From contig QNAD01000083.1 of NCBI GenBank assembly GCA_003641345.1, positions 1 through 8,157 on the forward strand: a stretch of 8,157 nucleotides of DNA. The letters run 5' to 3'. The position numbers and the translations under genes were made by a program. Positions 1 through 5,785 of this stretch are shown in pieces. The notes under the pieces are model-generated. The model ran no database searches. It had not been told where the DNA came from and worked only from the letters and a program-made list of their open reading frames with translations. Origin of the DNA: Candidatus Zixiibacteriota bacterium. GTDB lineage: Bacteria; Zixibacteria; MSB-5A5; GN15; FEB-12. Position 1 is the stretch's first letter. The number at the start of each line of letters is the position of its first letter.

Positions 1-588
1 ATGAGAACTTTCAGTTTTGTTTAGCCCCGCTTGAAGAGAAAGAACTATTTTATTAGAATTCCAAATATAATCATACGAATTTTTAGAAAATTCTTCGATT
101 ATTTGTCCTAAATAAAATTGACTAACAGTCAGGTCAGGTTCAATTTCAACAGTTTCACCAACCGAGACTTCTTCCAATTCTATTTTTTGAGCAATAATTT
201 TTTGTGAGATCGACCTTTTACCATACAGTGATAAGTTTCCATGTTTTGTCTTAAGTCCTGGAAAATTTAGCTCAAGTTGTTCCAATTTTAGAAAAGCTGG
301 TTTCTCTCTTATATTATATCTTCGACGCCAATTATAAAAGGCAGCTTTTGAAATGCCTAATTCCAACCCGCATTTGTCGTCATCGCCATATCGTTCCCAG
401 AGAGTCAGTATTTCTTTTTCAGAAAATTTAGGCATTGAATATTTGGGAATATTTTTTTTGCGACGCCAATATGCAATCAGATAAGCTGGTACTCCTCCAA
501 GACGTTCGCCAATTTTTTCATCGGTTTTATATAGTTTTTGAAGTTGCTCCAATTCCGATTTATTAGGAATTTTTTTGCGGGGATTCAT
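1..588 (-). CDS. Partial gene: tandem helix-turn-helix protein fused to a LeuC/aconitase-like N-terminal segment (runs off left edge)
   Basis: An open frame of 196 codons with no stop reaches the window edge, so the C-terminus is missing. Seen: a basic N-terminus (MNPRKKIPNK), then two similar helix-turn-helix units at about residues 17-47 and 60-93. Each has a D-x-K-x-G-x-x-L-G core and ends in W-R-R-x-x-N-I; the second (GISKAAFYNWRRRYNI) resembles helices in transposase-type HTH domains. After a linker, residues about 122-196 follow the pattern of the start of 3-isopropylmalate dehydratase large subunits: GKRSISQKIIAQK, then V-GE-V-x-I-x-PDL, then N-KIVLSL where LeuC has a 'dp.rvvlvlDH' strand. 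The Asp-His that normally follows that strand is not visible (SLQAGLN instead). The start ATG overlaps the stop of the upstream HIT gene, implying coupled translation. Inference: a DNA-binding regulator with an aconitase-fold sensor, or an enzyme with a regulatory head. The function is unknown. The coding call is firm, the HTH call good and the LeuC similarity moderate. Confidence 0.8.
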   Translation of the reverse strand, partial: MNPRKKIPNKSELEQLQKLYKTDEKIGERLGGVPAYLIAYWRRKKNIPKYSMPKFSEKEILTLWERYGDDDKCGLELGISKAAFYNWRRRYNIREKPAFLKLEQLELNFPGLKTKHGNLSLYGKRSISQKIIAQKIELEEVSVGETVEIEPDLTVSQFYLGQIIEEFSKNSYDYIWNSNKIVLSLQAGLNKTESSH

Positions 589-1073
589 ATTTTCGCAAAT
601 TCCTTTTTAAGCAAATCATATATTGGCTCCATTGGAACAGAAACAACTTTTGTTTTGCCAATAACCGGCATAAAATTAGTATCACCCTGCCAACGAGGAA
701 CAATGTGCATATGACAGTGACCTGGAATGCCAGCACCTGATGATTTTCCGAGATTCATCCCCAAATTCATCGAATCAGGTTTCATGCTTTTTTTTATCAC
801 TTTTACTGTTAATTGCACTAACGAAAAAAATTCGCGTGCTTCTTCGGGATTGAGCTTCTCAATCTGTCCAATATGACGCATTGGAACAACCATCGTATGT
901 CCTGAGTTGTAAGGAAACTTATTAAGGATTACTATATTTTTTTCACCCCGATAAACAATCAGATTCTTGATAGAATCCTTCATCTTCAACCGGTTGCAAA
1001 AAATGCACCCTTTTTCCTTTTTACTCTTAATAAACTCAAAGCGCCATGGCGCCCATAACATTTTGTCAGCCAT
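585..1073 (-). CDS. HIT-family nucleotide hydrolase/transferase (Ap4A-type)
   Basis: A 162-residue cytoplasmic protein of the histidine-triad superfamily, of usual length. Seen: an N-terminal LWAPWR segment (residues 6-11) typical of the bacterial Ap4A phosphorylase/adenylyltransferase-like branch; a CIFC pair (23-26) which with downstream histidines can bind zinc; the GHTMVVPMRH block (58-67); N-LG-N-GKSSGAG (103-115) for nucleotide binding; and the catalytic triad H119-x-H121-x-H123 in GHCHMHIVPRW. Family members cleave or phosphorolyse AMP-linked substrates such as diadenosine tetraphosphate, using the middle histidine as nucleophile; the exact substrate cannot be read from sequence. No clear Shine-Dalgarno precedes the ATG, and a second ATG at codon 5 is possible, so the start is slightly uncertain. 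Its stop overlaps the start of the HTH/LeuC-like gene (ATGA), so the two are very likely co-translated. It is divergent from the methyltransferase gene on the other strand. Confidence 0.93.
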   Translation of the reverse strand: MADKMLWAPWRFEFIKSKKEKGCIFCNRLKMKDSIKNLIVYRGEKNIVILNKFPYNSGHTMVVPMRHIGQIEKLNPEEAREFFSLVQLTVKVIKKSMKPDSMNLGMNLGKSSGAGIPGHCHMHIVPRWQGDTNFMPVIGKTKVVSVPMEPIYDLLKKEFAKI

Positions 1074-1124
1074 AGATATCTATATTACAAAATATTTTTC
1101 ATTAATCAATCGTTATTCAATAAG

Positions 1125-1153
1125 AATTTACAACCATATAGATAACTTGTTAA
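1125..1153 (-). promoter_or_regulatory. Candidate sigma-70-like promoter for the HIT operon
   Basis: Read on the minus strand, TTAACA (1148-1153) is followed after 17 nt by TAAATT (1125-1130), 52 nt upstream of the HIT start codon. A competing pair lies closer: TTGATT (1104-1109), 16 nt, TAATAT (1082-1087), which would give an almost leaderless mRNA. The region is so AT-rich that matches of this quality are expected by chance, so neither choice is firm. Confidence 0.25.
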
Positions 1154-1273
1154 TTATCAGTAAGATACGTAACTATTAGTATTATTGCCTGATGATTTTA
1201 GATAGCAAAACTAATGGTATTTAGTTAAAGTTATATTATAAAAGGTTTTAAGCTGATTTATAATATTTTTTTG

Positions 1274-1302
1274 TTGAACCGAATTAATTTGCATTCTAAA
1301 TT
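1274..1302 (+). promoter_or_regulatory. Candidate sigma-70-like promoter for the methyltransferase gene
   Basis: TTGAAC (1274-1279) and TAAATT (1297-1302) are 17 nt apart, each matching four of six consensus bases. Transcription would start near 1309, leaving a leader of about 18 nt before the ATG at 1327, similar to the leader inferred for purL. This would put the alternative ATG at 1309 at the very 5' end of the mRNA, supporting the later start. The match is weak and the background AT-rich. Confidence 0.35.
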
Positions 1303-1313
1303 TTATTTATGAA

Positions 1314-1319
1314 AAGGAG
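1314..1319 (+). promoter_or_regulatory. Shine-Dalgarno site fixing the methyltransferase start at 1327
   Basis: AAGGAG lies 7 nt upstream of the ATG at 1327, ideal spacing. An in-frame ATG at 1309 lies just before the motif and has no Shine-Dalgarno of its own. The downstream ATG is therefore the likelier start, giving 310 rather than 316 residues. Confidence 0.75.
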
Positions 1320-1326
1320 TTCGCTC

Positions 1327-2259
1327 ATGCGGCTGGATTTGGATACAGGGAGTATCCGCAGCCGTTTATTACAACATTGCCGTTTGCAACAGGGAGAGAT
1401 TTGGGAAGACCCTCTTGGCTATCATAAAATTGGCTGTGGTGATGCGGTAGATTTTAATTTTATCCAAAATCTTTTTCAAGATAAAAAAGCAACTCTTGCG
1501 GTACATGATCCACCTTACAATTTGGTTATGTTTGAACAAAAATCAGTGGAAGAGTTTGCCGAATGGTGTCGGACGTGGGTTGAAAATAGCTATCAAATAT
1601 TGTCTGATAATTCTTCGTTCTATATCTGGCTGGGTGCTGACCAAAATAATCACTTTCAACCATTACCACAATTCATGACGATGATGATAAAAACAAATTT
1701 CGACTCTCGCTCGTTCATTACGATGCGTAACCAACGGGGATATGGAACTCAGAAAAACTGGATGGCTGTCAGGCAAGAACTTTTATATTACACCAAAGGG
1801 AAACCTGAGTTTGAGGTACATTATACTGATATTCCAAAAATTCTTCGAGGTTATTATAAAGTTGTAAATGGTGAAATGACAGAGAATTTACAGCGAAGCA
1901 AATCACCCAATATCAGACCCGGAAATGTCTGGGTAGATATTCAGCAAGTATTTTACCGAATGGAAGAAAACGTAAACGGGTGCTATGCTCAAAAGCCTCT
2001 TAAATCTATAGAGAGGATTGTAAAATCTTCGTCTAATAAAAATGATATAGTCACCGATTTCTTTTCACATTCAGGTACAACTTTAATAGCATGCGAAAAA
2101 TTAGGGCGATCTTGTTATACAGTTGACATTGATCCGATATTTGCCGAATTATCAATTCGTCGGCTGGAAAGATTAAGACAAACCGGTAAATCCGGCTGGC
2201 AGGGACTTAATCCATTTGAAAAAGAATTATCAAATTTGCATCAAAAAGTGTCTGCGTAA
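1327..2259 (+). CDS. Solitary beta-class site-specific DNA methyltransferase (N6-adenine predicted)
   Basis: A 310-residue AdoMet-dependent DNA methyltransferase of the N4/N6 amino-methylase family. Seen: the catalytic motif IV DPPYN at about residues 61-65, where DPPY is usual for adenine-N6 enzymes; a long middle part (about 95-200) that must hold the target-recognition region; then motif X (YAQKPLKSIERIVKSSSN, about 220-237) and the AdoMet-binding motif I DFFSHSGTT (244-252), followed by an acidic strand (TVDIDP). The IV, target region, X, I order is that of the beta class. Motif I departs from the common DPFxGSGTT, having SHSG in place of xGSG; I believe this variant recurs in a subfamily of these enzymes, so it need not be a lesion. 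No restriction endonuclease or specificity subunit is adjacent, so it looks like an orphan methylase for regulation or self-marking. Its first 120 nt are about 48% G+C, richer than the surrounding sequence, which could reflect transfer. The target sequence cannot be predicted. Confidence 0.92.
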   Translation: MRLDLDTGSIRSRLLQHCRLQQGEIWEDPLGYHKIGCGDAVDFNFIQNLFQDKKATLAVHDPPYNLVMFEQKSVEEFAEWCRTWVENSYQILSDNSSFYIWLGADQNNHFQPLPQFMTMMIKTNFDSRSFITMRNQRGYGTQKNWMAVRQELLYYTKGKPEFEVHYTDIPKILRGYYKVVNGEMTENLQRSKSPNIRPGNVWVDIQQVFYRMEENVNGCYAQKPLKSIERIVKSSSNKNDIVTDFFSHSGTTLIACEKLGRSCYTVDIDPIFAELSIRRLERLRQTGKSGWQGLNPFEKELSNLHQKVSA

Positions 2260-2273
2260 AACCTTTAAATTAT

Positions 2274-2301
2274 TTGTATAAAAAAACACTTGTTGTATAT
2301 T
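2274..2301 (+). promoter_or_regulatory. Candidate promoter for the GYD-domain gene
   Basis: TTGTAT (2274-2279), a 16-nt spacer and TATATT (2296-2301) lie in the 74-nt gap after the methyltransferase, leaving a leader of about 26 nt that includes the strong Shine-Dalgarno. The gap shows no terminator hairpin, so read-through from the methyltransferase gene is equally possible. Confidence 0.35.
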
Positions 2302-2333
2302 TATTATAACCAAACAATCTGGGAGGAATTATC

Positions 2334-2618
2334 ATGGCAAATTATATTATGGCGATAAGTATCAATCCGGAGGCAAAAAAAGATCATCCGGACCTTTCAC
2401 ATTACGTGAATGAATCATTTGAAGTTTTCACTAAAATGGAATTAAAAGTTAACAATGTATTCGCTACCTTGGGGCGATATGATTTTTTAATTGTTTTTGA
2501 TGCTGATTCACATGATGATGTTTTTAAAACAGCTTCAGAGATAAACTCCAAAGGAATTTTAAAAACAGAAACATGGCCTGTTATTCCGTATGATGACTTT
2601 TCAAAATTATTAGGATAA
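2334..2618 (+). CDS. Small GYD-domain protein
   Basis: A 94-residue soluble protein with no signal peptide or membrane segment, essentially one GYD domain, which is the usual size for the family. Seen: an initial beta strand (NYIMAISINPEA), a helix (about 20-35), then the diagnostic LGRYDFLIVFDADSHD (46-61) followed by a helix and a final strand ending in ETWPVIPYDDF (79-89). GYD proteins form small alpha/beta (ferredoxin-like) folds related to dimeric stress/barrel proteins; no biochemical role is established and I do not assign one. The start is secure: GGGAGGA (2321-2327) sits 6 nt before the ATG. It lies 74 nt after the methyltransferase on the same strand, and its stop is only 12 nt from the stop of the convergent TonB-receptor-like gene. 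Confidence 0.88.
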   Translation: MANYIMAISINPEAKKDHPDLSHYVNESFEVFTKMELKVNNVFATLGRYDFLIVFDADSHDDVFKTASEINSKGILKTETWPVIPYDDFSKLLG

Positions 2619-2628
2619 GAAAGAATAA

Positions 2629-2651
2629 TTTTATATCACGTTGATATAAAA
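2629..2651 (-). terminator. AT-rich hairpin at convergent gene ends, probable terminator of the lpxH operon
   Basis: A perfect 10-bp inverted repeat (TTTTATATCA / TGATATAAAA) encloses a 3-nt loop. On the minus strand it is followed by TTATTCTTTCTT, a moderately U-rich tail, while on the plus strand no T-run follows. It therefore fits best as a terminator for the minus-strand operon. It is unusual in covering the last codons and stop of the TonB-receptor-like gene, and its stem has little G+C, so strength is doubtful. Confidence 0.45.
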
Positions 2652-4451
2652 CCTGACAAAATAATTCAAATCAAAAGAGGCGCCCGATGGATGATACCGC
2701 TGGGTGTCGTTTAATATATTACGCAAACCAAAAGTAAAAACGGCTTTGTTTTTCATTAGTTTTTTCCGGATTGTAAGATCAGCAATAAGCATATCATCGA
2801 GTGTACTGTCATGATAAGTCCAGAAAGTTGAACTTGTATATTTAATTTTCCCCCAGAAAGAAATATCTGAATACAAAGAATAATTCATTGTAAGTTGAAT
2901 AGTGTACTTGGGGATAGATTTCCTTGGATCATATGTTTCCAAATCTTTACTATTTAAAGATAAACCATAATAAAGTTTTGCTCTAAAATTGTTATTATTA
3001 TATTTTACTGATAACTGGTTAGAAAAAATATTACCATCAATACGACAATTTTGACTATCACCACAATAATTGTAATAGTAATTGTGGAAAAAAGTCAATT
3101 TTATTTGAAGATTTTCACTATGATTATATACCCACTCCAAAAAAGACAGATAATTTACATTTTCATGGTAACCTTTGATGGGTGATATATATATATCACG
3201 AAATAGCGAAGGCATATAATAATTTAAGTCTTCAAAGAATTGTATTCCAATGAAACCTCCAAGAAGTAAAGAGTGGTGATTGTCTATCTTGATTTCGAGC
3301 TTATCGCTAAACGCAGAATTATATTTGTTGAAATTCTGATAATATTCAAAAGAAATAGAATTATTTATTTTTTTTGAAAATGAGTAATCAAAAAGTAATC
3401 TTGATTTAAAAATGTTTATATTTTCTAATGTATATCCGTCATTATTTACATAATTTTTCAATTTATTTTTATATGATTTATACTCAAATACTGAACTTAT
3501 TTTATATTTTGAATTAGTATAATCAAGCCTAATTGAAGGTTTTACAATTTTTTTATTTAGTAATAAGTATTTATTCCAATGATCTTTTATTGAGTTACTG
3601 CTGATATTTATTTTTGTTGTTATATTTAAATTATTTGAAATATACATAGGATACGAAGCATTTAAAAAGTGATGACTATTGTTTAAAGCCTTTGTTACTA
3701 AATAGTAGAAGTCATGAAAATCTTCAAAATAAGACATACCACCAGATAAATCGAGTTTGTCAATTCTGCATTTTATCCCGCCAGAGAGTAAGTTTTGCTT
3801 GGGAAATTCACCTTCAATAGCCTCAGAATTGTCCTCAAAAACCACCGGATCAGTGGGGAAATGTACGGAATTCTTAAAATTAATCGAAAATGAACTATTA
3901 TTAAACTTCTTTTCAAAGACAATACCGATATTTTCAGCCAGTCGGTCAACATTCGATGAGGTATGTTTAGTATATCTATATGGTCCAGGGTCTCCGGTTT
4001 CATTGGCTAAGTTGCCTTCTATTTTGAGGGTTGTTTTTTTATTGCTATCAATAGTATGAAAATGCAAAGCACCGGACTCTACAAATTCACCAAAATAAAT
4101 ACCAGGAATATTAATAACTTCAATAAATACAATTTGAGAAATATTGATAGGTATCATATCAAGAGGCTTTGTTCCCCAAAAATCAAAATCAAGCAAAACA
4201 TCATCTAAAATAATTTTCCATCTTTGATGATGAAACGGTTCTAATCCATTGGGACTTACTCTCCAGGTGACGCCATCGATTGAACTTACCGACCACTCAG
4301 GGATAAGAGTAAATATTTCTGATAGCTGAGTAATACCGGATGCTTCGATTTCTTTTTTATCTATGATTCTATTACCCGTAGTTTCCCCTGCAACAGATAC
4401 TGAAATAATAAGAAAAATTACAATTAATAAATAAAACAGCTTGCTGTTCAT
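2631..4451 (-). CDS. TonB-dependent-receptor-like outer-membrane protein, minimal and divergent
   Basis: A 606-residue outer-membrane protein. Seen: a signal peptide (residues 1 to about 21, hydrophobic LFYLLIVIFLIISVSVA), a plug-like domain at about 28-133 (IIDKKEIEASGITQLSEIF; a KIILDD strand where receptors have 'ilvDG'; LDMIPINISQIVFIEVI; then FGEFVESGALHFHT where receptors have 'yG..a.gGvinI.T'). A barrel of about 470 residues follows, rich in alternating aromatic and Asn/Ser residues, ending in the receptor-like ADLTIRKKL...FGLRNILND. There is no N-terminal carboxypeptidase-like domain and no TonB box that I can recognise; the protein ends in Ile rather than the usual aromatic residue. 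Two cysteines (463, 469) could close a small disulfide loop. The start is chosen at 4451 because that ATG overlaps the stop of the upstream gene (ATGA) and leads straight into the signal peptide; an ATG 7 codons earlier adds an unlikely MAKGIPP. It is the last gene of the lpxH operon. The ligand is unknown, and energised transport is unproven. Confidence 0.82.
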   Translation of the reverse strand: MNSKLFYLLIVIFLIISVSVAGETTGNRIIDKKEIEASGITQLSEIFTLIPEWSVSSIDGVTWRVSPNGLEPFHHQRWKIILDDVLLDFDFWGTKPLDMIPINISQIVFIEVINIPGIYFGEFVESGALHFHTIDSNKKTTLKIEGNLANETGDPGPYRYTKHTSSNVDRLAENIGIVFEKKFNNSSFSINFKNSVHFPTDPVVFEDNSEAIEGEFPKQNLLSGGIKCRIDKLDLSGGMSYFEDFHDFYYLVTKALNNSHHFLNASYPMYISNNLNITTKINISSNSIKDHWNKYLLLNKKIVKPSIRLDYTNSKYKISSVFEYKSYKNKLKNYVNNDGYTLENINIFKSRLLFDYSFSKKINNSISFEYYQNFNKYNSAFSDKLEIKIDNHHSLLLGGFIGIQFFEDLNYYMPSLFRDIYISPIKGYHENVNYLSFLEWVYNHSENLQIKLTFFHNYYYNYCGDSQNCRIDGNIFSNQLSVKYNNNNFRAKLYYGLSLNSKDLETYDPRKSIPKYTIQLTMNYSLYSDISFWGKIKYTSSTFWTYHDSTLDDMLIADLTIRKKLMKNKAVFTFGLRNILNDTQRYHPSGASFDLNYFVRFYINVI

Positions 4452-5023
4452 TGGAGGAATTCCTTTAGCCATTTGGGGGAATCAAATGAATACGCAACTC
4501 CGACTGAAACAAACCATAGATAAATTCTTTTATATGTAAATATTTTATAATGTTCCAATGATAAATTGAAAGCATATCTTTTATTTAAAGAATATTGTAC
4601 CGATGTAATAGCCCCAAGATAAAACTCATGTTCTGATTTAAGTTCGGGATGAATATCAGGATCATCGAAATCCATATAATAATCGCCCATTCTTAAACCA
4701 ATATAATTGGAAAATGAATTATTGATTTTATAATTAAATCCAAATCCGACAAAAGAATATATGGAATTGTAATCAGGTTGGTCGATAGATAATGATTTAT
4801 TTTTGTTATAGGTAATTCCTAACTCAATCATACCTGAATAAAAATTTGTTCTGCCACTGATTTCAAAACCAGTCTTCGGTTCCCAATAATTATGGAAATC
4901 ATTATTGTTAAAATTAGAATTTAAATTCAGAACAACAGTCATGCTGTCAAACGGTTCGGCATTGATATTGTTAGAGCAAAAAATAAAAAGTAATAAAAAT
5001 ATAATATTGAAATGTTTAAACAT
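4448..5023 (-). CDS. Small outer-membrane beta-barrel protein, unrecognised family
   Basis: A 191-residue secreted protein. Seen: a signal peptide with hydrophobic core IIFLLLFIFC and a likely signal peptidase I site after NINA (residue 22). A Cys at 16 is not in a proper lipobox. The mature part of about 169 residues is a series of short alternating strands rich in Tyr, Phe, Asn and Gly (for example SFVGFGFNYKI, NYIGLRMGDYYMDF, EFYLGAITSVQYSL, YLWFVSVGVAYSF), the length and pattern of an 8-stranded barrel of OmpX/OmpA-barrel size. I do not recognise the family. Its ATG lies inside the end of lpxH (8-nt overlap) and its stop overlaps the start of the receptor-like gene, so all three are probably translated together. 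No Shine-Dalgarno is evident, consistent with reinitiation. It may partner the following receptor-like protein; that is inference. Confidence 0.75.
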   Translation of the reverse strand: MFKHFNIIFLLLFIFCSNNINAEPFDSMTVVLNLNSNFNNNDFHNYWEPKTGFEISGRTNFYSGMIELGITYNKNKSLSIDQPDYNSIYSFVGFGFNYKINNSFSNYIGLRMGDYYMDFDDPDIHPELKSEHEFYLGAITSVQYSLNKRYAFNLSLEHYKIFTYKRIYLWFVSVGVAYSFDSPKWLKEFLQ

Positions 5024-5735
5024 TTTTCAAACTGATTTCATCGTTATCAATTTTCACATAACTGAAATTTTTGATAAAATCTCCGGAATTAATATATGTT
5101 CCATTTTCAAAAATTTTTAAAATCGGTTTATGAAGATGGCCGATAGCAACAACATCAAAATTATCATTAAGTCTTTCGTAAGCGTAATCCTCATAGTCCT
5201 GTTCAAACCTATCATAAGTCCGATGGGAAGTATGTTCCCTTGAGTGTCCGGCAACCGCTTTTGCCAGAGGAATAGCCCAATCAACAGGAAGTTTTCTATA
5301 AAGCCAGATATTTAATCTGTTTCTTAAAATCTTTTTGAGGATTCTATAGCCAGTGTCGCTTTTTGCTAAACCGTCACCATGAGTAGAATGGATTGAATAT
5401 TTTTTATATTTAAAATCAAAACTATCGCGATAAACCGATATTGACAATTGCTTTTCAAAAAAATCATCCATCCAAAAATCATGGTTACCGCTAACATAGT
5501 CAATTTGGATTCCTTTTTCCCTGAGAGATTGAAGCATGAAAAGAATTTTCATATGCTCTTTTGGCATAGCATTTTTATATTCAAACCAGAATTCAAAAAG
5601 ATCTCCCAAAATCAAAAGCCGGTCACCATCGGCTTTTACTATTTCAAATAGTTTTTCGATTTTTTCAAGCTTGATTTGTTCCTGCTTTAGATTGTTTGAA
5701 CCGAGATGTGCATCTGAAAAAATATATAAAGCCAT
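5016..5735 (-). CDS. lpxH: UDP-2,3-diacylglucosamine diphosphatase, FCB-type LpxH-like metallophosphoesterase
   Basis: A 239-residue calcineurin-like metallophosphoesterase of LpxH length. Seen, in order, are the metal ligands: D8-x-H10 in SDAHLG, G44-D45 in LGDLFEFWF, G83-N84-H85-D86 in SGNHDFW, H119 in THGDG, and G199-H200-x-H202 in IGHLHKP. The insert at about 127-170 (TGYRILKKI...LPVDWAIPLAKAVAGHSRE) matches the lipid-binding cap region of LpxH-type enzymes. Proteobacterial LpxH has GNRD; GNHD is the form I associate with Bacteroidota and their relatives. The enzyme hydrolyses UDP-2,3-diacylglucosamine to lipid X and UMP at the cytoplasmic membrane face, the fourth step of lipid A synthesis. 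No Shine-Dalgarno is obvious. It begins 50 nt after purL in the same direction, with no convincing terminator between, and its end overlaps the outer-membrane barrel gene. A different nucleotide-lipid substrate cannot be excluded. Confidence 0.88.
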   Translation of the reverse strand: MALYIFSDAHLGSNNLKQEQIKLEKIEKLFEIVKADGDRLLILGDLFEFWFEYKNAMPKEHMKILFMLQSLREKGIQIDYVSGNHDFWMDDFFEKQLSISVYRDSFDFKYKKYSIHSTHGDGLAKSDTGYRILKKILRNRLNIWLYRKLPVDWAIPLAKAVAGHSREHTSHRTYDRFEQDYEDYAYERLNDNFDVVAIGHLHKPILKIFENGTYINSGDFIKNFSYVKIDNDEISLKNV

Positions 5736-5785
5736 ACTGAGCAGTAATACTACTTTACTTTTTTATAGGTTAACTTCTCGTAATA

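Noticed and set aside
1..588. Insertion-sequence transposase, suggested by the second HTH
   Set aside because: No terminal repeats or DDE domain are visible, and the sequence continues into a LeuC-like segment rather than a transposase core.
967..1179. Plus-strand open frame of 70 codons across the HIT gene start and upstream region
   Set aside because: It is antisense to the HIT gene, has no Shine-Dalgarno and runs into AT-rich noncoding sequence with no recognisable protein pattern.
1209..1226. AACTAA-6nt-TTAGTT inverted repeat in the divergent intergenic region
   Set aside because: Only 6 bp per arm in very AT-rich DNA, without a second copy at a promoter; likely chance.
3773..4003. Minus-strand 76-codon frame inside the receptor-like gene
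   Set aside because: It is an out-of-frame shadow of a convincing signal-peptide-plus-barrel protein and has no motif of its own.
4449..4472. Earlier ATG for the receptor-like gene at 4472
   Set aside because: It adds MAKGIPP before the signal peptide and creates a 25-nt overlap with the barrel gene; the ATG at 4451 gives the classic ATGA overlap and a clean signal peptide.
4974..4979. Cys16 of the small barrel protein as a lipoprotein site
   Set aside because: The preceding residues (LFIF) do not form a lipobox, and a proper signal peptidase I site (NINA) follows.
5736..5785. Possible terminator between purL and lpxH
   Set aside because: Only short imperfect repeats (such as AGTAA/TTACT, 5 bp) and no stem with a T-run on the minus strand; read-through remains plausible.
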